From Theristus sp. LFF4_11 (taxonomy: Eukaryota > Nematoda > Chromadorea > Monhysterida > Xyalidae), in assembly GCA_030248135.1 (NCBI GenBank), contig JASANC010001876.1, positions 1 to 64,000 on the forward strand: a stretch of DNA of 64,000 nt, in the 5' to 3' direction. This document shows positions 25,981 to 40,500 of the stretch, one piece after another. Every line of letters begins with the position of its first letter. Position 1 is the stretch's first letter. Under the pieces are notes generated by a model, which did no database searches, was not told the DNA's origin, and saw nothing but the letters and a program-made list of their open reading frames with translations. The position numbers and the translations under genes are program-made.

Positions 25981-27391
25981 ATGGCGTATGTGAAACAACC
26001 GCCGTCCGGTGACGGAAGCATGCCGACACATCGGTTGGTGGTCGTTGGATCCGGGGGTGTTGGAAAATCGTCCATCACCATTCAATTCTTTCAGGTAAGA
26101 AATGATTAGTGTTCGTTTCATCAAGAAACTTTTCTTGCGTGTTCAATGAGTTTTTAATCAACGGCTTTTTTTGCATTGCTTTGTTTGATATTCCGTCCGT
26201 GGTTTTGTTTTGTTTGTACGATTTATTTTTTGAAGCTGCGTGTCAAATAATCCGGTCAGCTTTCATGAGTATTGTATCTTTTGTTTGTTTTCAGCATCAA
26301 TTCGTCGACTGGTACGATCCAACGATCGAAGAGCAGTACATTCAGCATTGCGAGATTGACGGCGAATGGTGTAAACTCGATGGTGTGTGTGCTCTTGGAT
26401 TTCTAGCGCATACGCAACTGCGTTTGTTTTGTTCTATAGCGTTTGCGTGCAATAATTTTTGAATTCATGCTGCGCTGAATTCTGTGGGCTTTGGCTCATA
26501 TGAGTGCCCTTGCACTGACCAATAACTGCAAGTGGTCAAGACTCAAGAGCGCTATTGCTGGATGGAAAATTCCTGTTCCGAGCGCAAAATCTGTGATTCT
26601 GCTCCGTTACACTGTGGACATCCACAATCCACATCACACAACCAAAACCAAACCGTCTCAAATACTCGATTCAAGTCGCAGCTCCGGTTGAAAAAACGCA
26701 TTTGCGTTGCAGTTTTGGACACAGCGGGCCAGGATGAGTTCGCAGCGATGCTTGACCACCACATGCGCACGGGTCGCGGTTTCTTGTTGGTCTATTCCGT
26801 CACGGACATGAAGAGCTTTGAAAAGGCCTCGCAGTTGTACACGAAAATTCTTCGACTGAAAGATCGGTTGGCATATGGAACGATTTCTACATGTTTTTTT
26901 TCATTTTGTTATTTTTTCTTATTTTTATTTTGTTGGGTTTTTTATTCGCCGGTGTTTCCATGTCCGGATGGTTTTCAAATTTCTTTAGAGATTCATATCC
27001 GGTGGTGTTGGTTGCGAACAAGGTCGATTTGCTGCGGCAACGCGTGGTCTCGGAAGAGCAGGGCAGAGAGTTAGCAGATCAACTGAAGGTCGCTTGGGAA
27101 TTTTCTTTGGAATGCCAGTAGAAATAAACACAAGCAACCGTTTTTAACCCGTTTTCGGCCCAAAGGACTGTTTTGTTTACTCAAATGAGTCTCGTCCTCG
27201 TGATTGCTCAGGTTGCGTACGTTGAAACGAGCGCCAAGGACAATTTGAATATTGACGAGTGCTATTTCGAGCTGGTCAGAGTGGTGCGCAGTTTCCCGTA
27301 CGACGACGAGGGCGCCGACGGCGGATCGAAATCCGGCAAATCAAAGTCAAAAAATTCAAAGCGCAAACCGAAACATTGTGCCGTCTCTTAG
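25981..27391 (+). CDS. MRAS: M-Ras-like small GTPase, 5 exons, 211 aa
   Basis: Plasma-membrane GTP switch. Exons: 25981-26094, 26295-26382, 26713-26866, 26989-27088, 27212-27391. Seen: an N-terminal extension of about 17 residues, P-loop GSGGVGKS (23-30), the M-Ras-type IQFFQ after it, effector loop [17 protein letters not shown] with the catalytic Gln (Q74), [19 protein letters not shown] (129-132), ETSAK-type VETSAK (156-161), a Lys-rich tail and a terminal CAAX box CAVS. N-terminal extension, IQFFQ and length favour M-Ras over H/K/R-Ras. CAVS predicts farnesylation, whereas vertebrate M-Ras ends CVIL. The exon 3 donor is GTTGGC. Start chosen as the first ATG, giving the family-typical extension. 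Confidence 0.93.
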
Positions 27392-30300
27392 CAGCATTTT
27401 TCTGCTTTTAATTGGCTTTGGTTTGCTTCCAGTTTTTGAATGTTCCTGTTCGATGTCTTTATTCGTCTCGTTTTGATATTATCTACTAGACAGTCCGTGC
27501 CAGAGTCAAATGATCCGATTCTTTATGAAAGAATATTCAACTGTTCATCTGATTGTACGTTTTTGCTGGACAGTGCGAACGCATGGTTCGGGTTGGGAGA
27601 GGGGGTATGCTGTTGAGAACATTGGCGACGTTCTGAATGGCGAGTGCGTTTCATCATTCATCAATGAGTGTTCCGCGCGTTGGCATTCCTTTCCATTTTT
27701 TTTGAATTTCACGTTTTCATGTTGCTCACCGACCGACTTCGTGAACCATAGTTTTGTTTTCTGAAATGATTTAACTTTGTTTGTTTGAATTCGATAGTGT
27801 TCAAGTCAATTTGTGTTTTGTATTGATGTTCCACCGTTACCTCTTGCTTGCTCTTGTGGAAAGTGAAGTTCCATTTCTGTTGTAATCGCTTAACTGTTTT
27901 TTGTTTTGTTTTTTGTGCATTTTTTGGCAAACCTTGGTGTAGCGTTTTGTAGTTTTATATGACCCAAGCTGCATAATCTTGCCGCTCCGCATCTGGGCTT
28001 ACTTGTCGCTCACGCAGCCACTGCAAACTAGTATTCTTACGTTCGTTGGTTCAGGTCTTTACATTTTAAAAACTTTTCCTTCAATCGTATTCAGGATTAA
28101 ATGCAGGTGTGTGGTGTGACTGTTAAACTAATTTGTTTTTGTTTTTTATTTATAAACGTCACAGATTTTGGTTGTTGTGAATTCGATTTTCAGTTGGAAA
28201 ATTTTGATACAAAATTTAAAAACTGCATGCAAGGTTCGTTTAATTGGAGAATGTTTGTAATGGAGATTATTGTTGGTTTGGTGGTTTTATGAATGACGTT
28301 TCGTGATTTTTAATGCTGATCTGTGCAGTTGTCATTAGTTTCGTTCCTTTTTAGCTTGTTCCATGTGAACTAAATTCCCTTGCTCCTGATCGCTTGCGCC
28401 GTAGTGCCTGTGTTTGAATTTTAGTTTTCAACGTTTTAATCGGATGTCACAGATTTGCGCTGTTTGCGTCGTGCATGTGCTGGTTCAACGGAACCGGGTG
28501 AACTGTGTTCGTTGTGTGCCCAAGTTTCCATTGTAAATTTTTATTGCGTGCTTTTTTGTTGCTACGGTGTTCGTTTATATGCGCTGCATAATTTGCCTTC
28601 TATTTTCTTCTCGTTTCTTTCTTACTTGCCATAATTGCAATTGTGTTTTTTTTTGTACATTTTGGGCACAATGTTTTCAAGTTTTCATCGATGAATGGCA
28701 TCTCGTTTCGACCCAGTGATTGGAAAATGTTTCGATTCAATGTTGGAATCAGTATCAGAATAAAATTGCGTTGATGAGCGGATCGATTTGACGATTGTTG
28801 ATTTTGAGGCTTTGTCGATCATATTGACTTGCCAATGCTACTGATTTTTTAAACTCTTTTCTTGCAGTGTTTTGCTTTGCTATTTTGCTTGGCACTTGTT
28901 TTTCACGTCCGCGTGGACACTGCAGCGTTATTTTCAGTCAAGTTTCCGTTTTACCCGATCGTCCGCTTCGAAGGTGTGTAAGGTCTCGTTCTCGTGGCCG
29001 CGGTTTCCTATTCTGGCAGCAGTGTTGTGATTTGGTCACACAGGCAGTGTCATTCTAGTTCGGTGCTTTTTCGTTGTTCAATGTCTTGCACCACCACCAG
29101 GCAACCAAATTTTCAAACTAATGGGTCATCGTTCTCAAACTAACGTTAAAGCGATAAATCTTCCCTTCATTTTTGGAGGGCGCAGAACAATCTGCCATTT
29201 CTTTTTCAGCATTTTTTTACTGAAACTTTTATCCCGTGAGCAAGCAATCCAACTTCGGTGGTCACTGTAAACCAGCGTCTGGTATGCTACCCTTTATAGT
29301 TAGACACTTAAAAACTGAATTCATCTCGTCATCCCAGGACACTTGTTTCTTTTTTCTGTAAGTCAGATTTGTTGAAGATAACTAACCACATGCTGTTTTT
29401 ATCGCCAATCATCAATAATAAAAACACGCATTCAATCACACACAGCATCGCATGGCAACAGCTGTAATTACAACTGCAGTGAGTCAGCAGCGCTTTTATT
29501 TCCTGCTGACCATGTCACATGCGCCGATGGGCAAGGTTGTCCAGAGAGAGAGCGCTGTTCACAACCAAGTATATGTACGTCTCAAACTGAACATCAAAAT
29601 AAATTCTTGTAAAAAAAACCTTATTTCGTGTTTCATGCGACCACATGCCACCATGTCCGTGCGGTCGATTCGAACACAATTGTGTTCTCTGCATTACAAA
29701 GAGAAAAATTCTGTTCTGAGGTTGCTTTTCTGTCAGTAGTCGCCAACATTTTTTTTATTATTCGCTGTTCAAATAAATGTAGTAGTGAGTGTCCGATTGA
29801 TTAACCGAAAAAACGTCTCCATGAGTTTGAGTAGACAGGCAGCTGCAGCATAATACTACATAAAAAATAAATTGACTGTCGCTGTGGGTAGGTCCCATCC
29901 ATGATGCAAATTCCAGACTACTGAAATTTCATGCGATCACGCGCACACGCATTGCTTATGAAGCATGCGCCACTTTTAAATGCGCCACGCCGCGATGTTT
30001 GAAGGTCTTTGGCGTTTTTCATGTCTTCATTTGCCGAACTTCATGCGCGTCCAGTCCGCAGACGTCTACGCGATATGTCTTATTTGTTTTGTTGTGTTCA
30101 GTGTAACGTTCACCGCGTACTCCTAATGTCGAGTGCAACGCCACTGTCGCTCTGCCACTGCCACTGACCAAATGTGTGCACATTTATGACGTGTCCAACT
30201 GCAGTTTATTGCTTCTTGCAAATCCACCAATGATCAACTCGGACATCCCTCACATCATTACGCGTCGCACAATGCATTTTTCTTTTCAAATGTCCTTGTG

Positions 30301-33300
30301 CAACACACACACAGTTTCATTGCGCCGCAAAAGTTCACGCTCACCTGTGTGTTTGTATTAAGCAATCTGTGTTTCTCGCTGTGTGCAGTTTAACAACATA
30401 AACTTCAAACATTGCAACAGATCTGCTTTCAAATCATTGCCACGTCTTTTGAATCCTACGTGTTGCCGATGGTCGCCAGTCTCCATTTTTTTGATTCACT
30501 CATCTCTTTTTAACGTTGCTCTATCGTTCACATGGATATTATGTGGCTTTTTCTTTTAAATAATTTTCCTCATTTTAAATTCATATATACGACATGCGTC
30601 ACAACAACGGACGGACAACAAACTGACAATTCTTTCCCCGAACCTGAAATGCAATAAAATTTACGTTGAGCGAAATAAATATTGCGAAATACCTGCATGT
30701 TTTCACAGCTCGCTCTTCCAATTGTCCTCTAGCACCAGCACTAACGCACAGCATCTGTTGCCCTAAACAATTTTGCATCGGGTGACGGTTCGGTTCGTAT
30801 GAAAATGTAGTTTCACATTAGTTTCGCTTTTTGTCATATTTTATGCAACGCACTTTTTAATGAAAGGTTTTAATGAGTGGATTTCGATTTCGCCCATTTC
30901 AAATATTTCGTTTTCTAACCAACCCATAATTTCAAGAGCTCAGAAACTACCAAAAACCGTGCTAGTGGTGTCGACTTCTCTTCTAATAGCTAACCGCTAG
31001 CGCTCTGGTGATGATTCACCCAACATTGACAGACACTTGTGTCACTCTGTGTGTCTCCGCTTTGCATCAAGCAGCAGAAAACAGGTTTTTCTATGATTTG
31101 AAACTTGGTTGGAATTCGATGTTGTTTTTGGTTGCGTCTCCATTGTTTGAGTTCTTGGCCAATTCCAGGGCACATTGATTAAATTGCTTGCAATGGAGTT
31201 TGCATTGATTTCACAGAAAGCAAACGTAATTTAGTTACCACGGTTGACGTCAATACCAGCCTCTCGTCTTGATACATATGCCTGTTTGTTTGTCATTCTC
31301 TTTTTGGACGTTTTTTTGTTCTCAAAAGTTGTGTTTTGAACTTCCGCTGGTCTTGCCCCTTGCGCTTGCCGACTGCAGTGTCAGTCAACCCCCAGCATGT
31401 TCTTTACTGTCTGCTTCTTCGTTACTGGAAATGCAAAAATTAACGGTCACTGATCTATTGCAATAAAAATGTTGGTCATGCGTTCAATGATTCTGGAACC
31501 AGGAAGCTGCCCCGGTCTCGGTAGCTGTCGTCGTTGTTGTTTGAGAATATGTCAGCATCGGTACGTTCTGTTCGAGAGGGCAACCAGTGTTTCGCATTTA
31601 GATGCGGCTTCAACTAAGCAATCTAGCTGGGAGAGCGTTATATGAATTAACTCGCGGCTGGGCCTGCTGCGCCAGTGTCGCATTTCTCATGCCCAGCATT
31701 ACATCCGTGAACCATGATAAACCCAAAAAGACACGAATTGTGCGCATCCACTCCCATTGGATGGTCTGTTTGTCGTGTCGAGTTTTACCGACTTCCGATT
31801 TATGCACAGACAGACCGATCGTTTGTTCGAACGCTGGGGCAGCAGAGAAATACATTTCGTTTTAGTTTTCCTGTGTGAGTGTTGTTTGCAAACAGTTCTG
31901 ATTTTCGGTGTGTAGTTTTCCCGGGCGCGTGTTCATAACGAGCAGCGCGTTGTTAGTGGCGTTTGCACAGTTGATGCAAGTGCGGACGCACATTTTCGGC
32001 GTTTTACATTCGTGCGTCACACCGAACAACTCATAATAACACATACTTCATTGATTTTGACCTCCCGCGGGTGTTGTGTTTGCGCGAGTGTGCAACAACG
32101 AGCAGCGACGAACAATTTCACTCATCTCTTGGTGCGCCGTGTCTGAAATTCTTCATCACTGTATTCGTCTGTGTTTATTGACAGCCTCGCATACACTGCG
32201 TCAGTGTGTGTCCCTGAATGACATGTCTGTTGTTGTTGTTGTTGTAGTGTGCGGAACACACGCGTTACGAGGTGTTCAATATGTTCCAATCGGGGCAGCC
32301 GGCTGACAGCACTAGACGCAGATTTCTGTGGATGTTTCACAATAAAACCAACGCTATGAAACAACTGAAGCCGTTGTTGTTGTTTGTCAGTGCTCTGATA
32401 CACAGATATAGTATACATTTTGCACATCTATTCTCTCATGTCTTCAGCTTACACAGATGCAATATTACTTCTCTGTGTTGGAAACATGTAAAGCTGCGGG
32501 TTTCTTCAGCTGCTCTGTGTTGAACCGTATTATAGATCTGAAAAGCAAGAGAACCACCTTGTAATCCCTTTGTACAGTTAGTTCGCAAATTGCGTGCAAG
32601 GTGAATTTTTTTTCCACTTTAATCAGTCAATCCAGAGTCGAAGAAGGCGAAAGTTTAATGAAAATTTTAAGTTCGTTCCATACTTCTATTCGTTCACGGC
32701 ACGGCTGACGGAATTTACGTCAACTACGATTTGTTATTCACGCATTACTTCTTTCGTTCTGCGGCAAGTATGCTTAAATGCCACAGTTTGTTAAGTTTCA
32801 GAATGATTTGTTGTTAAAATATCCATTAGTTCAGTAGAATGTATCTGAAAAATTATGGTTTGAGGTCAAGCGTGTTTTCCGTGGTCGCTGTCATTGTCCA
32901 CGCTTGCAGGAGTGGTGCAGGCGGTTCTGTTGCTCATGGTTGTTGCGCTAATGGCCTACCAGCTAAAAGCGTTTGGTGTCTCCAGCAAGACTGCAATTGT
33001 GTGGTTTTGTCGCGAAATCGATTGCAAGCGTCAGCTTGATCACACCTGTTGTTTGGCTGTACTACTGTATGTATATGTATCATATGTATATCATGACAGT
33101 CAGTATCGATTTCACTGTAAATCCCATTATTGCAGGCAAAATACTCGGTAAACACTCAACTGGTTTTTTAGTTTGTCAGAACAGAACCAGTACAAACCAG
33201 AGATAGGGTTTGGACAAAAAACACCACATACTGGAGAGCACGTTTATGGTCGACTAATGCTCGTGTCTGTTTGTCTGCTTGCTTTTCAAAAACGTTTTTA

Positions 33301-34599
33301 ACGCCCCGTGTAAACTTTACGCCGATAAACCTGTGTTGTTGATGATGCATTTTCCAGGCTTGTCTTGCATGTATTTCTCGATGACAACAACATCAGTTTT
33401 TTTTGCAAAAAAATGTGAACCATGTGTGTGCGCGTCTGTTCTGCTGGTATGTGCGCGGCTGATGTTTGAAAATTCAGTTAGTGCATCTAGCTCCCGCAGT
33501 GGATGGAGGCAGAAAAACTAAAAAAACGTTTTTCAAACATCTATTTTAAGATTTCGACAATCGCAGGAGTGTTGAGAGCTGTATACTCTTTCTTTACCCA
33601 TTGATTTCTTACTGTATTAAACGGTTACGCTGTTTTTGTGCGAAGTCTCTGTTAAAACGTTTCTTATTTGCCGACTGTCTCAAATACTGTTAGCCTGCGT
33701 TTCAGCTGGCGTCTAACCCACGTTTCATTTTCGCTTAACTGAAGAAGCGTGTCGATTCAGTGGTCTCACAGAGGAAAAGTTCTGTGACATGCCATCATAA
33801 TGTCAAAATCAATAAAAAATGTCAATAAACGTAAACACAACGACGTTCGTTGAAAATTTGCAGTTGAGAGAGGTCTTGCGGCAATAATAAAAGATTTTGG
33901 GGTAGAGTTACTTTTGTTTTGCGCTGTTTAGAGTGTCGTTTTTCCGTTCAGTTGGTTGTTTTGTTGCATACTTGGAATTTTGTTTTTAAAATGGACAATT
34001 TGCATCTAACAGATCTTTTCCGATGTAAACCGAACTGGGTGTACGGATTGTTGGTGCTCTAAAGAAGATATACGTACCTTCGAGGCATATTTGGGCTTGT
34101 TATCATACGAGAAGCATGTTCAATGAATTGTGCGCTTGCACATATTGTTTTTGGTTGTTGTCATTCGTCAGTCATTCACTTGACGGTCAATGGAACTCGA
34201 GCAAGAAGATACGCTCCGTGCGTTTGTATCACGCTCACGCACGTCATGTCACAGTTTGCTGTACGATTCTCTGGAGAATTTACTTCCCGTAACTTTCATG
34301 TCAGTTTGCTGAAACCTACACCCACGTTCAACCGTTTCATTATTATATTATATTTATTATTTTTTTTGAATGGGCAGAAATTTAATCTAACTTTGTTTCA
34401 TTACAGAGTGATTTTACACGCAATCGCATTCGAGAGATATTGTCATTATCGTCTTCTTCTGCTTCTCATCTCCACACATATCGAACGATATTATTCTACG
34501 GTCGCCCATAAAAAGCAACAACAAGCAATTCGTACATAAATTTTCGTTCGTCTTCGGCATAAAATAATAAATACGAGCTTATACTTTTCTTTGTGCGGT
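27392..34599. other. 7.2 kb without supported genes, upstream of the tau-like gene
   Basis: It begins with the M-Ras 3' UTR and ends at the tau-like start codon. T-rich, with many short frames but no chain of exons with family similarity, no recognised transposon ends and no RNA gene. It could hold promoters, enhancers, untranslated first exons or small RNA genes that cannot be read from sequence alone. Confidence 0.5.
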
Positions 34600-37500
34600 A
34601 TGATGGATGCGAATGCGGCGAGTACGGGCGGCACTCGTGGTCTGGACGATTTCCTGAGTGGTCTCGGTGGAATTGCAACGCCCGCGCAACAAGAGCAACA
34701 AAAAGCTGAATTGCCCATTGATGTCAGCGGCGGCGGCGTGCCGCTCGACAGCCATGAAAACAATGATGCAAACGGAAGTGTGGCGTTGCCGACGGAGCAT
34801 GTGACGCAGCCGCCAGTGAAGTCTCCAGTGAACACTAGCCAATCGGACGGACAGTTTGCTTTCGCAGCAGCACACGATGACCGACCAGACATGTCGCCGA
34901 CGACTGAGCCAGACGACCATTCGCTATTTGCACTCACCAACGGCGCACACGCAGCAGCAGCAGCAGACGACGCACTCGCACGACACGACCCGACAGCGTT
35001 TCAGACGGCGCATGCTGCTGTGCGTGCATTTGATAACGGCGATGCGCACGCTGAAGGCGATCACCATCACCAGGAACAACAGCAGCCGTTAGCGGACACG
35101 TTGATCGACCTGGAGGCATTCCGTCCGTCCACACAAGCGCAGCAACACTCGCCACAGAACAACATTGCCGACGAGCACGCAGGCGCGAAAGCGGCCGACG
35201 ATCCGTTCTCGGAGTTTTTCGAGCAGAACGCCGAACTGACGACCGCTATCGCGAGTTCGCTCGTTGAATCGCTCGGTGACGCCGGCGAACCAGCAGGCGA
35301 ATCCAGTGTGAAATCGCCGATTTCGCCGGCGCCGTTCGACCAGCCTGGCCAGCACGAAGTTCGTGCGCCAACGGAGGACGACACGAAGAACGACCTGAAA
35401 TCACCGACAGACCATCATCGCACGCCGGAGCCGCTGGTGCTGCCTGGAGCGTTGGACCCGTTGCCAGTGGATGGCCAGAGCCCAGACAAGGCACTTCCTG
35501 GTAGCCACGGCACTGACGGTGGCTTAGCGACCACGAAAGCGTACATTCAGGAAGATCCGTGCATACAACGTGTCAACATACCGGAAGGCGAACGCGACCT
35601 TGGTTGGTTGAAAGTGTTTCCTTGTTGCAAAGCGGTATGAAAGGGTCTAAGTGCCTTGTAACGTTTCAGTCGTTTTGTTGACAATGCCCGTGAATGCGAA
35701 CTATCGTCATCAGATACAGGTTCTTGCCAGTCAGTTGTGTCAACCAACGGAAATATGCCGTTTCGTTTTCACGGTAGCTCATTAGAACATTTAGATCGTG
35801 GCAATTTTGCGTGAACACTTTCAGAGCACACACTTAGCGCAATATGAGCGCGGCCGTTGAAAGGCGCAGTAAAAGCTGCTACCGGTTTGCTCTATGGTCT
35901 CTGTGGTGGCGGAAATTCTTCATGAATATTTATTGATGTATGAAAGGCGCTGCAGCACAGTGGTCGGCATGCCAGATGGAATGCGGCGCGCTAGACAGAC
36001 GCCGCGCCAGTTGTAGTTGACAAACTGTCTGCAACAATACAATTACTCCGCGTCCGCTGTTCATGCTGGCTTGCGCTCGACTCGTTGCATTTGATGTTTT
36101 CAAATGATAATGAAAGAAATCGTTTTTTTTTTCAACTCTTGAAACTCTTTTGCTGTTTCAGACGATCTTCATCACGATCTTTACCATAACGAAGCAAACA
36201 TTAAAATGGACGCGGAGGAACCAACAGCGCCCGAGGAAGCAACCTCCGCAGCGGATGAGCCCGCGGACCCACAAGACTCTCCGGAAGTCGCTGCGCATGA
36301 CGCCGCCGCCGAAGCAGAGCAGCACGAGTCGCCTGCAGCCGAGCATGACCTGCTAGTTCCTGCTGAACCGCATCCAACAGAGGCCAACGAAGCGGCAGAG
36401 TCAACAGAGGCGAGCAAAGGTGCAATAGAGCTGCCCACCGAGCCGGACGGTGGGTCGCCGTCAGAGCCCGAGCCAATCGCCGCGCCCGATGCTGCCTTGT
36501 TGTCACCCGTCGATGTCGCAGCGGCAGGCGACGATCAACACAGCAGTGCGCTCAGTGACCTGCATTTGCCTGACGTTGCAGCGGCTGCCGCGGAGCACGC
36601 GAATCTGGTGGACGTCGTACCCGAAGTGACTGGGGAAACGCCGAAGGAGGAGAAGGCAAAACAACCGAGCGCAGCTGCGCCGGCCCCGAAGAAGGCATGT
36701 GCAGTCAATTTGTTTTGGTAATCGAATAGTTAGTTGGCGAATGATTTTGACAAGGAAATGAGAAAAATACACGTTTTGTAGTAACTAATCGAAATACTTT
36801 CGTATTCAGCCGACTGCTGCGAAGACAGCGCCAGCGGCTGCAAAACCACGGGCTGCTGGAGCAGCGCCACTCGCCAGCAGCAAACCGACGGCGCCCGCTC
36901 GAAAGCCTGCTCCGAAGCCTGCGACAACAACAACAGCAGCGTCAGCAGCAGCAACTGCGAAAAAGCCGCCCGCAAAAGCGGCCACGACGGCGACGACGAC
37001 GGCAACAGCGCGAAAGGCGCCGACGCCTCGGACGACGCCGCCGGCTGCGACGGCACGGCCACCGACGACGAGCGCACGGCCGGCGCCCAGTGCAGCCGCC
37101 AGACCGACTGCTGCCGCTGGGGCAGCGCCAAAAACACGGGCCGCAGCCGCAGCGAAGGCACCGGCCACTGCTCGCACCAACACCGGTTGGCTGCTTGTGG
37201 GGTGGCTTGAGGGACTTTTGAATTCGTCTTTGGCTTTTGAAAAACGTGTTTTTGTGACGCTCAACGAGAAAAAAGTGAACTGTGCCTATTATAGCGGTTT
37301 TTAGTGCCGTCCGGTCATTTTTGGTGCAAGCACATTTATGTCGGTTGGGAGGGACATCTCAAACGGAACTATCTTGCTAAATTTTCAGCTCCAAAACCAG
37401 CTACCGCGCGCGTGTCACCGCCGAAACCGCCAGGCGCTGCTGCTGGAGCGTCCAAACCTGCATCAGCGTCAGGTTGGAAACTGCTGCTACTTTTTAATGG

Positions 37501-40500
37501 TGTCATGAAAGTCAACATCAATACCGAAATTTTTTGGTTCGTTGGTATTGCTACGATCCAACGGAACTAAAAGTGTAAGGCGTGCACTTATGCTGCCATT
37601 TCAAATAACGACCCGACCCATAAATCGCCGGGGCGCTATTATTTTTAATGACCCAACACGTGTGTATCAAGCCTGTCAATTATCGACAACGGAAAGTGGC
37701 TTTTTTATTTCTTGCGTGAAAGCGAAATATACGAGAGCAAGCGTGTTGCACAGCGGACGACCGGCAATTAGCCACGGAGGCGTATCAAGTTACCACGTGG
37801 TGCTATGTGCAGATGCTGTTCCGTTTCGGCGCTGCACCACGACTACACACAAGCATGCGCTGTCCTCTCTCTCGATCTCTGTGAGAGCTTCATGTGTCGC
37901 TTGACACGCTGTGCTTGGTTCCAGCCAGGCGCTAGTGTTGGACCTTTGCTGCACCGCAGGCATGGTTCCGTGTGCATTGCGTTTATATCAGCTTGCAACT
38001 ACAAAGCAACAACATAAAAAGTCACATAACGTTATTGACTTTGCAGATACAATATGCATGTTCATAGTAGGTGGCCGCCAGTTGCACATATGCACGCTTC
38101 AATGGAGCTTTTTTTCGTGTGCGACACACACACTGTCTGCATATAAACCATAAACCATACATAGGCTGCGTTTCGCGCAGTTGCCTCTCAGTATCACGGC
38201 CGATTTTCGAGAAGCTTCTCTGAAACAACCAGTTTATACTTTTTGTGACTTGAACGAGTCTGATTCAAAGCGGAAACAATATTTCTTGACACCGGCAGTG
38301 CAGCGGTGTCAAGAGCTGCCGTTGCGCGCTGCCACTAGGAACTGTTTGTCTGTTGTTTGTTTTCTTTCATCCTATAGTCGTTCAGTCAATGTAATTTTCA
38401 AGCTCAAACAGCCATTGGTATGGCTGAGCGTATGAAAAATGGAGCGGCCACTGCAAAGACGAGCACAACACTGCGCATGTCACGGTCAGCGGTGACCAAG
38501 CCCTCGAGCACGCCTGCAAACGCGTCCACGAGGCCGCGATCGATTGGTATGAGTGGCGTGTCCAGCAGTCTCTTGAATGCATGCGATCGTCATTAACAAA
38601 CGAAATACCAGCGCTTGTTTTGTCCCATCTCCCAGTAGAAAAGAACTCAAACAAAAAATTAGGCGTGCTCACGATTATCCCAATTCACCGTTTTTTTAAC
38701 AGCAAATGAACATACTTAATCTGCGTTGACTTTGTTGACTTTGATGAAATACTTTAGAAATGTTCTTTCCAGGCCGTCCATCCACAACGGCTGTCACGTC
38801 CAAGGTTGGATCAACTGCGAACATCAAGCACAAGCCAGCCGGCGGCGACAAAAAGGTAACAATAAAGGGCCGAATGCGGTCGTATTGTTGTTCACCCTTC
38901 TCTGTCAACCGATCTCCAGCGGATAGTGATTTGCAGATATTTGAGCAGAAACTAAACTGGAACGCAGCCTCACGAGTCGGCTCGTTAGAGAACGCCACGT
39001 ATAGGCCTGGCGGCGGTAACGTTAAGGTTCGCGCACAGAATCTCGTTCATGTGTGAGATCGTCTGTTATAGGCGTTCTGTCTAGCAAACTTTTAAGCGGC
39101 ATTCATGAACCAATGTTTAGTGACGCGTCGCTATGTAAAACATTGCTACACGGTCACCAAATGCTGCTTCATAAATGCCCCTTAATTATGCTGCTTGCTG
39201 GACATTGTACTGATCTGGTTCCGGTTGGTATCGCCGCTACACTGGTATTCGATTATGGTTCATGTCCGTGTCACCGTGACGGACACCATGGTGATCAGTG
39301 CAATGGAATCGGCATGCAACAACGACCATGCACAAAGTCTTAGACGTGCGTGCAGTGGTGAATGGTGGTCCGTACGTGCCTGTGCATGTGCACCATGTAG
39401 CCTGTTTGTGTTCTGTTGCGCCAGTGACTGTTCGACTCTAGAGCGATTAGATGCACAACGTTGTGAATGCGCGAAATAACGGATTGTTTAACCGCAACAA
39501 CGATCCCGACAGCAACAGCTGCTTGCATCTTGCTAAATAAAGCCGGTCGCCGTCCATTGCACGATGCTACATTAAAGCTAATGACGCGAGACAGATAAAG
39601 CGGGCCGATAAATGCATCTGGCCTAGCGTGCTTACCAAATTGGATCTGTATAACCTGTCTATCGCATTAACGAACTGTAGGCGCACCTCACGATTATGGA
39701 CTCACGCATTTGCATTTGAGTGCACATTATCGTTCACTTAGGGCGTCCACTTCGGTTAGGTTGAGTTCATGTCAGTGTTCGGATTCTCCTGTTTCACTGA
39801 TTTGTTTTTCAAATTCGCCACATCTCATAGAATAACACGGTCATTGCACAAACATTACACGTCAAATTGAGACCTCACCATCTCACACTTTGCCCTTCCC
39901 GTCAATCTGGAATCAGTCAATACACGTTGAACCGCTTTATTGTCCAGTCTTATTGTGCCGTCCACTGCAACTTCCAGCACTTCACTTTTGTTGATTCAGT
40001 AAATCACAAGCCCTCAAATCAGCTTTGGGTTCCCATCACCCTGAAACTTGGCCCGTCACCTATGCTCACTGTTTAACTCACCAAAACGCTACCTACGTGT
40101 ATTCTGTCACACTCGATGCAAATGCATAAAATCACCACGACTGCAGCTGCGAACTTTGCGTGCATTTCAGATAGCGACCGTCAAGCCGACGTGGGAAGCG
40201 AAGTCGAAGATCGGCTCGTTGGAGAATGCGTCGCACAAGCCGACTGGTGGAACGAAAAAGATTGAAACGCAAAAGGTTGACTTCAAGAATCGAGCGCAGT
40301 CGAAGGTTGGCTCGCTCGACAACGCTGCGCACAAACCGGCCGGGGGCGACGTGAAGGTAAGCAGCAGTGGTCGTGTGCCGCATTTGTAAACTAGATTCGT
40401 TGAAACCTGTCCCTTTTTTCGCAGAATACAAAACATGCGAACATTTGAATTGCCGGCTGAACAACGGTTTCGGTTTTTTTTGTTGCGTTCTTTCTTCGTT

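Noticed and set aside
36181..37264. Long minus-strand Ala/Ser/Arg-rich open frames opposite the tau-like gene
   Set aside because: They are shadows of GC-rich Ala/Pro/Lys coding exons; the plus strand gives family-consistent, spliced frames.
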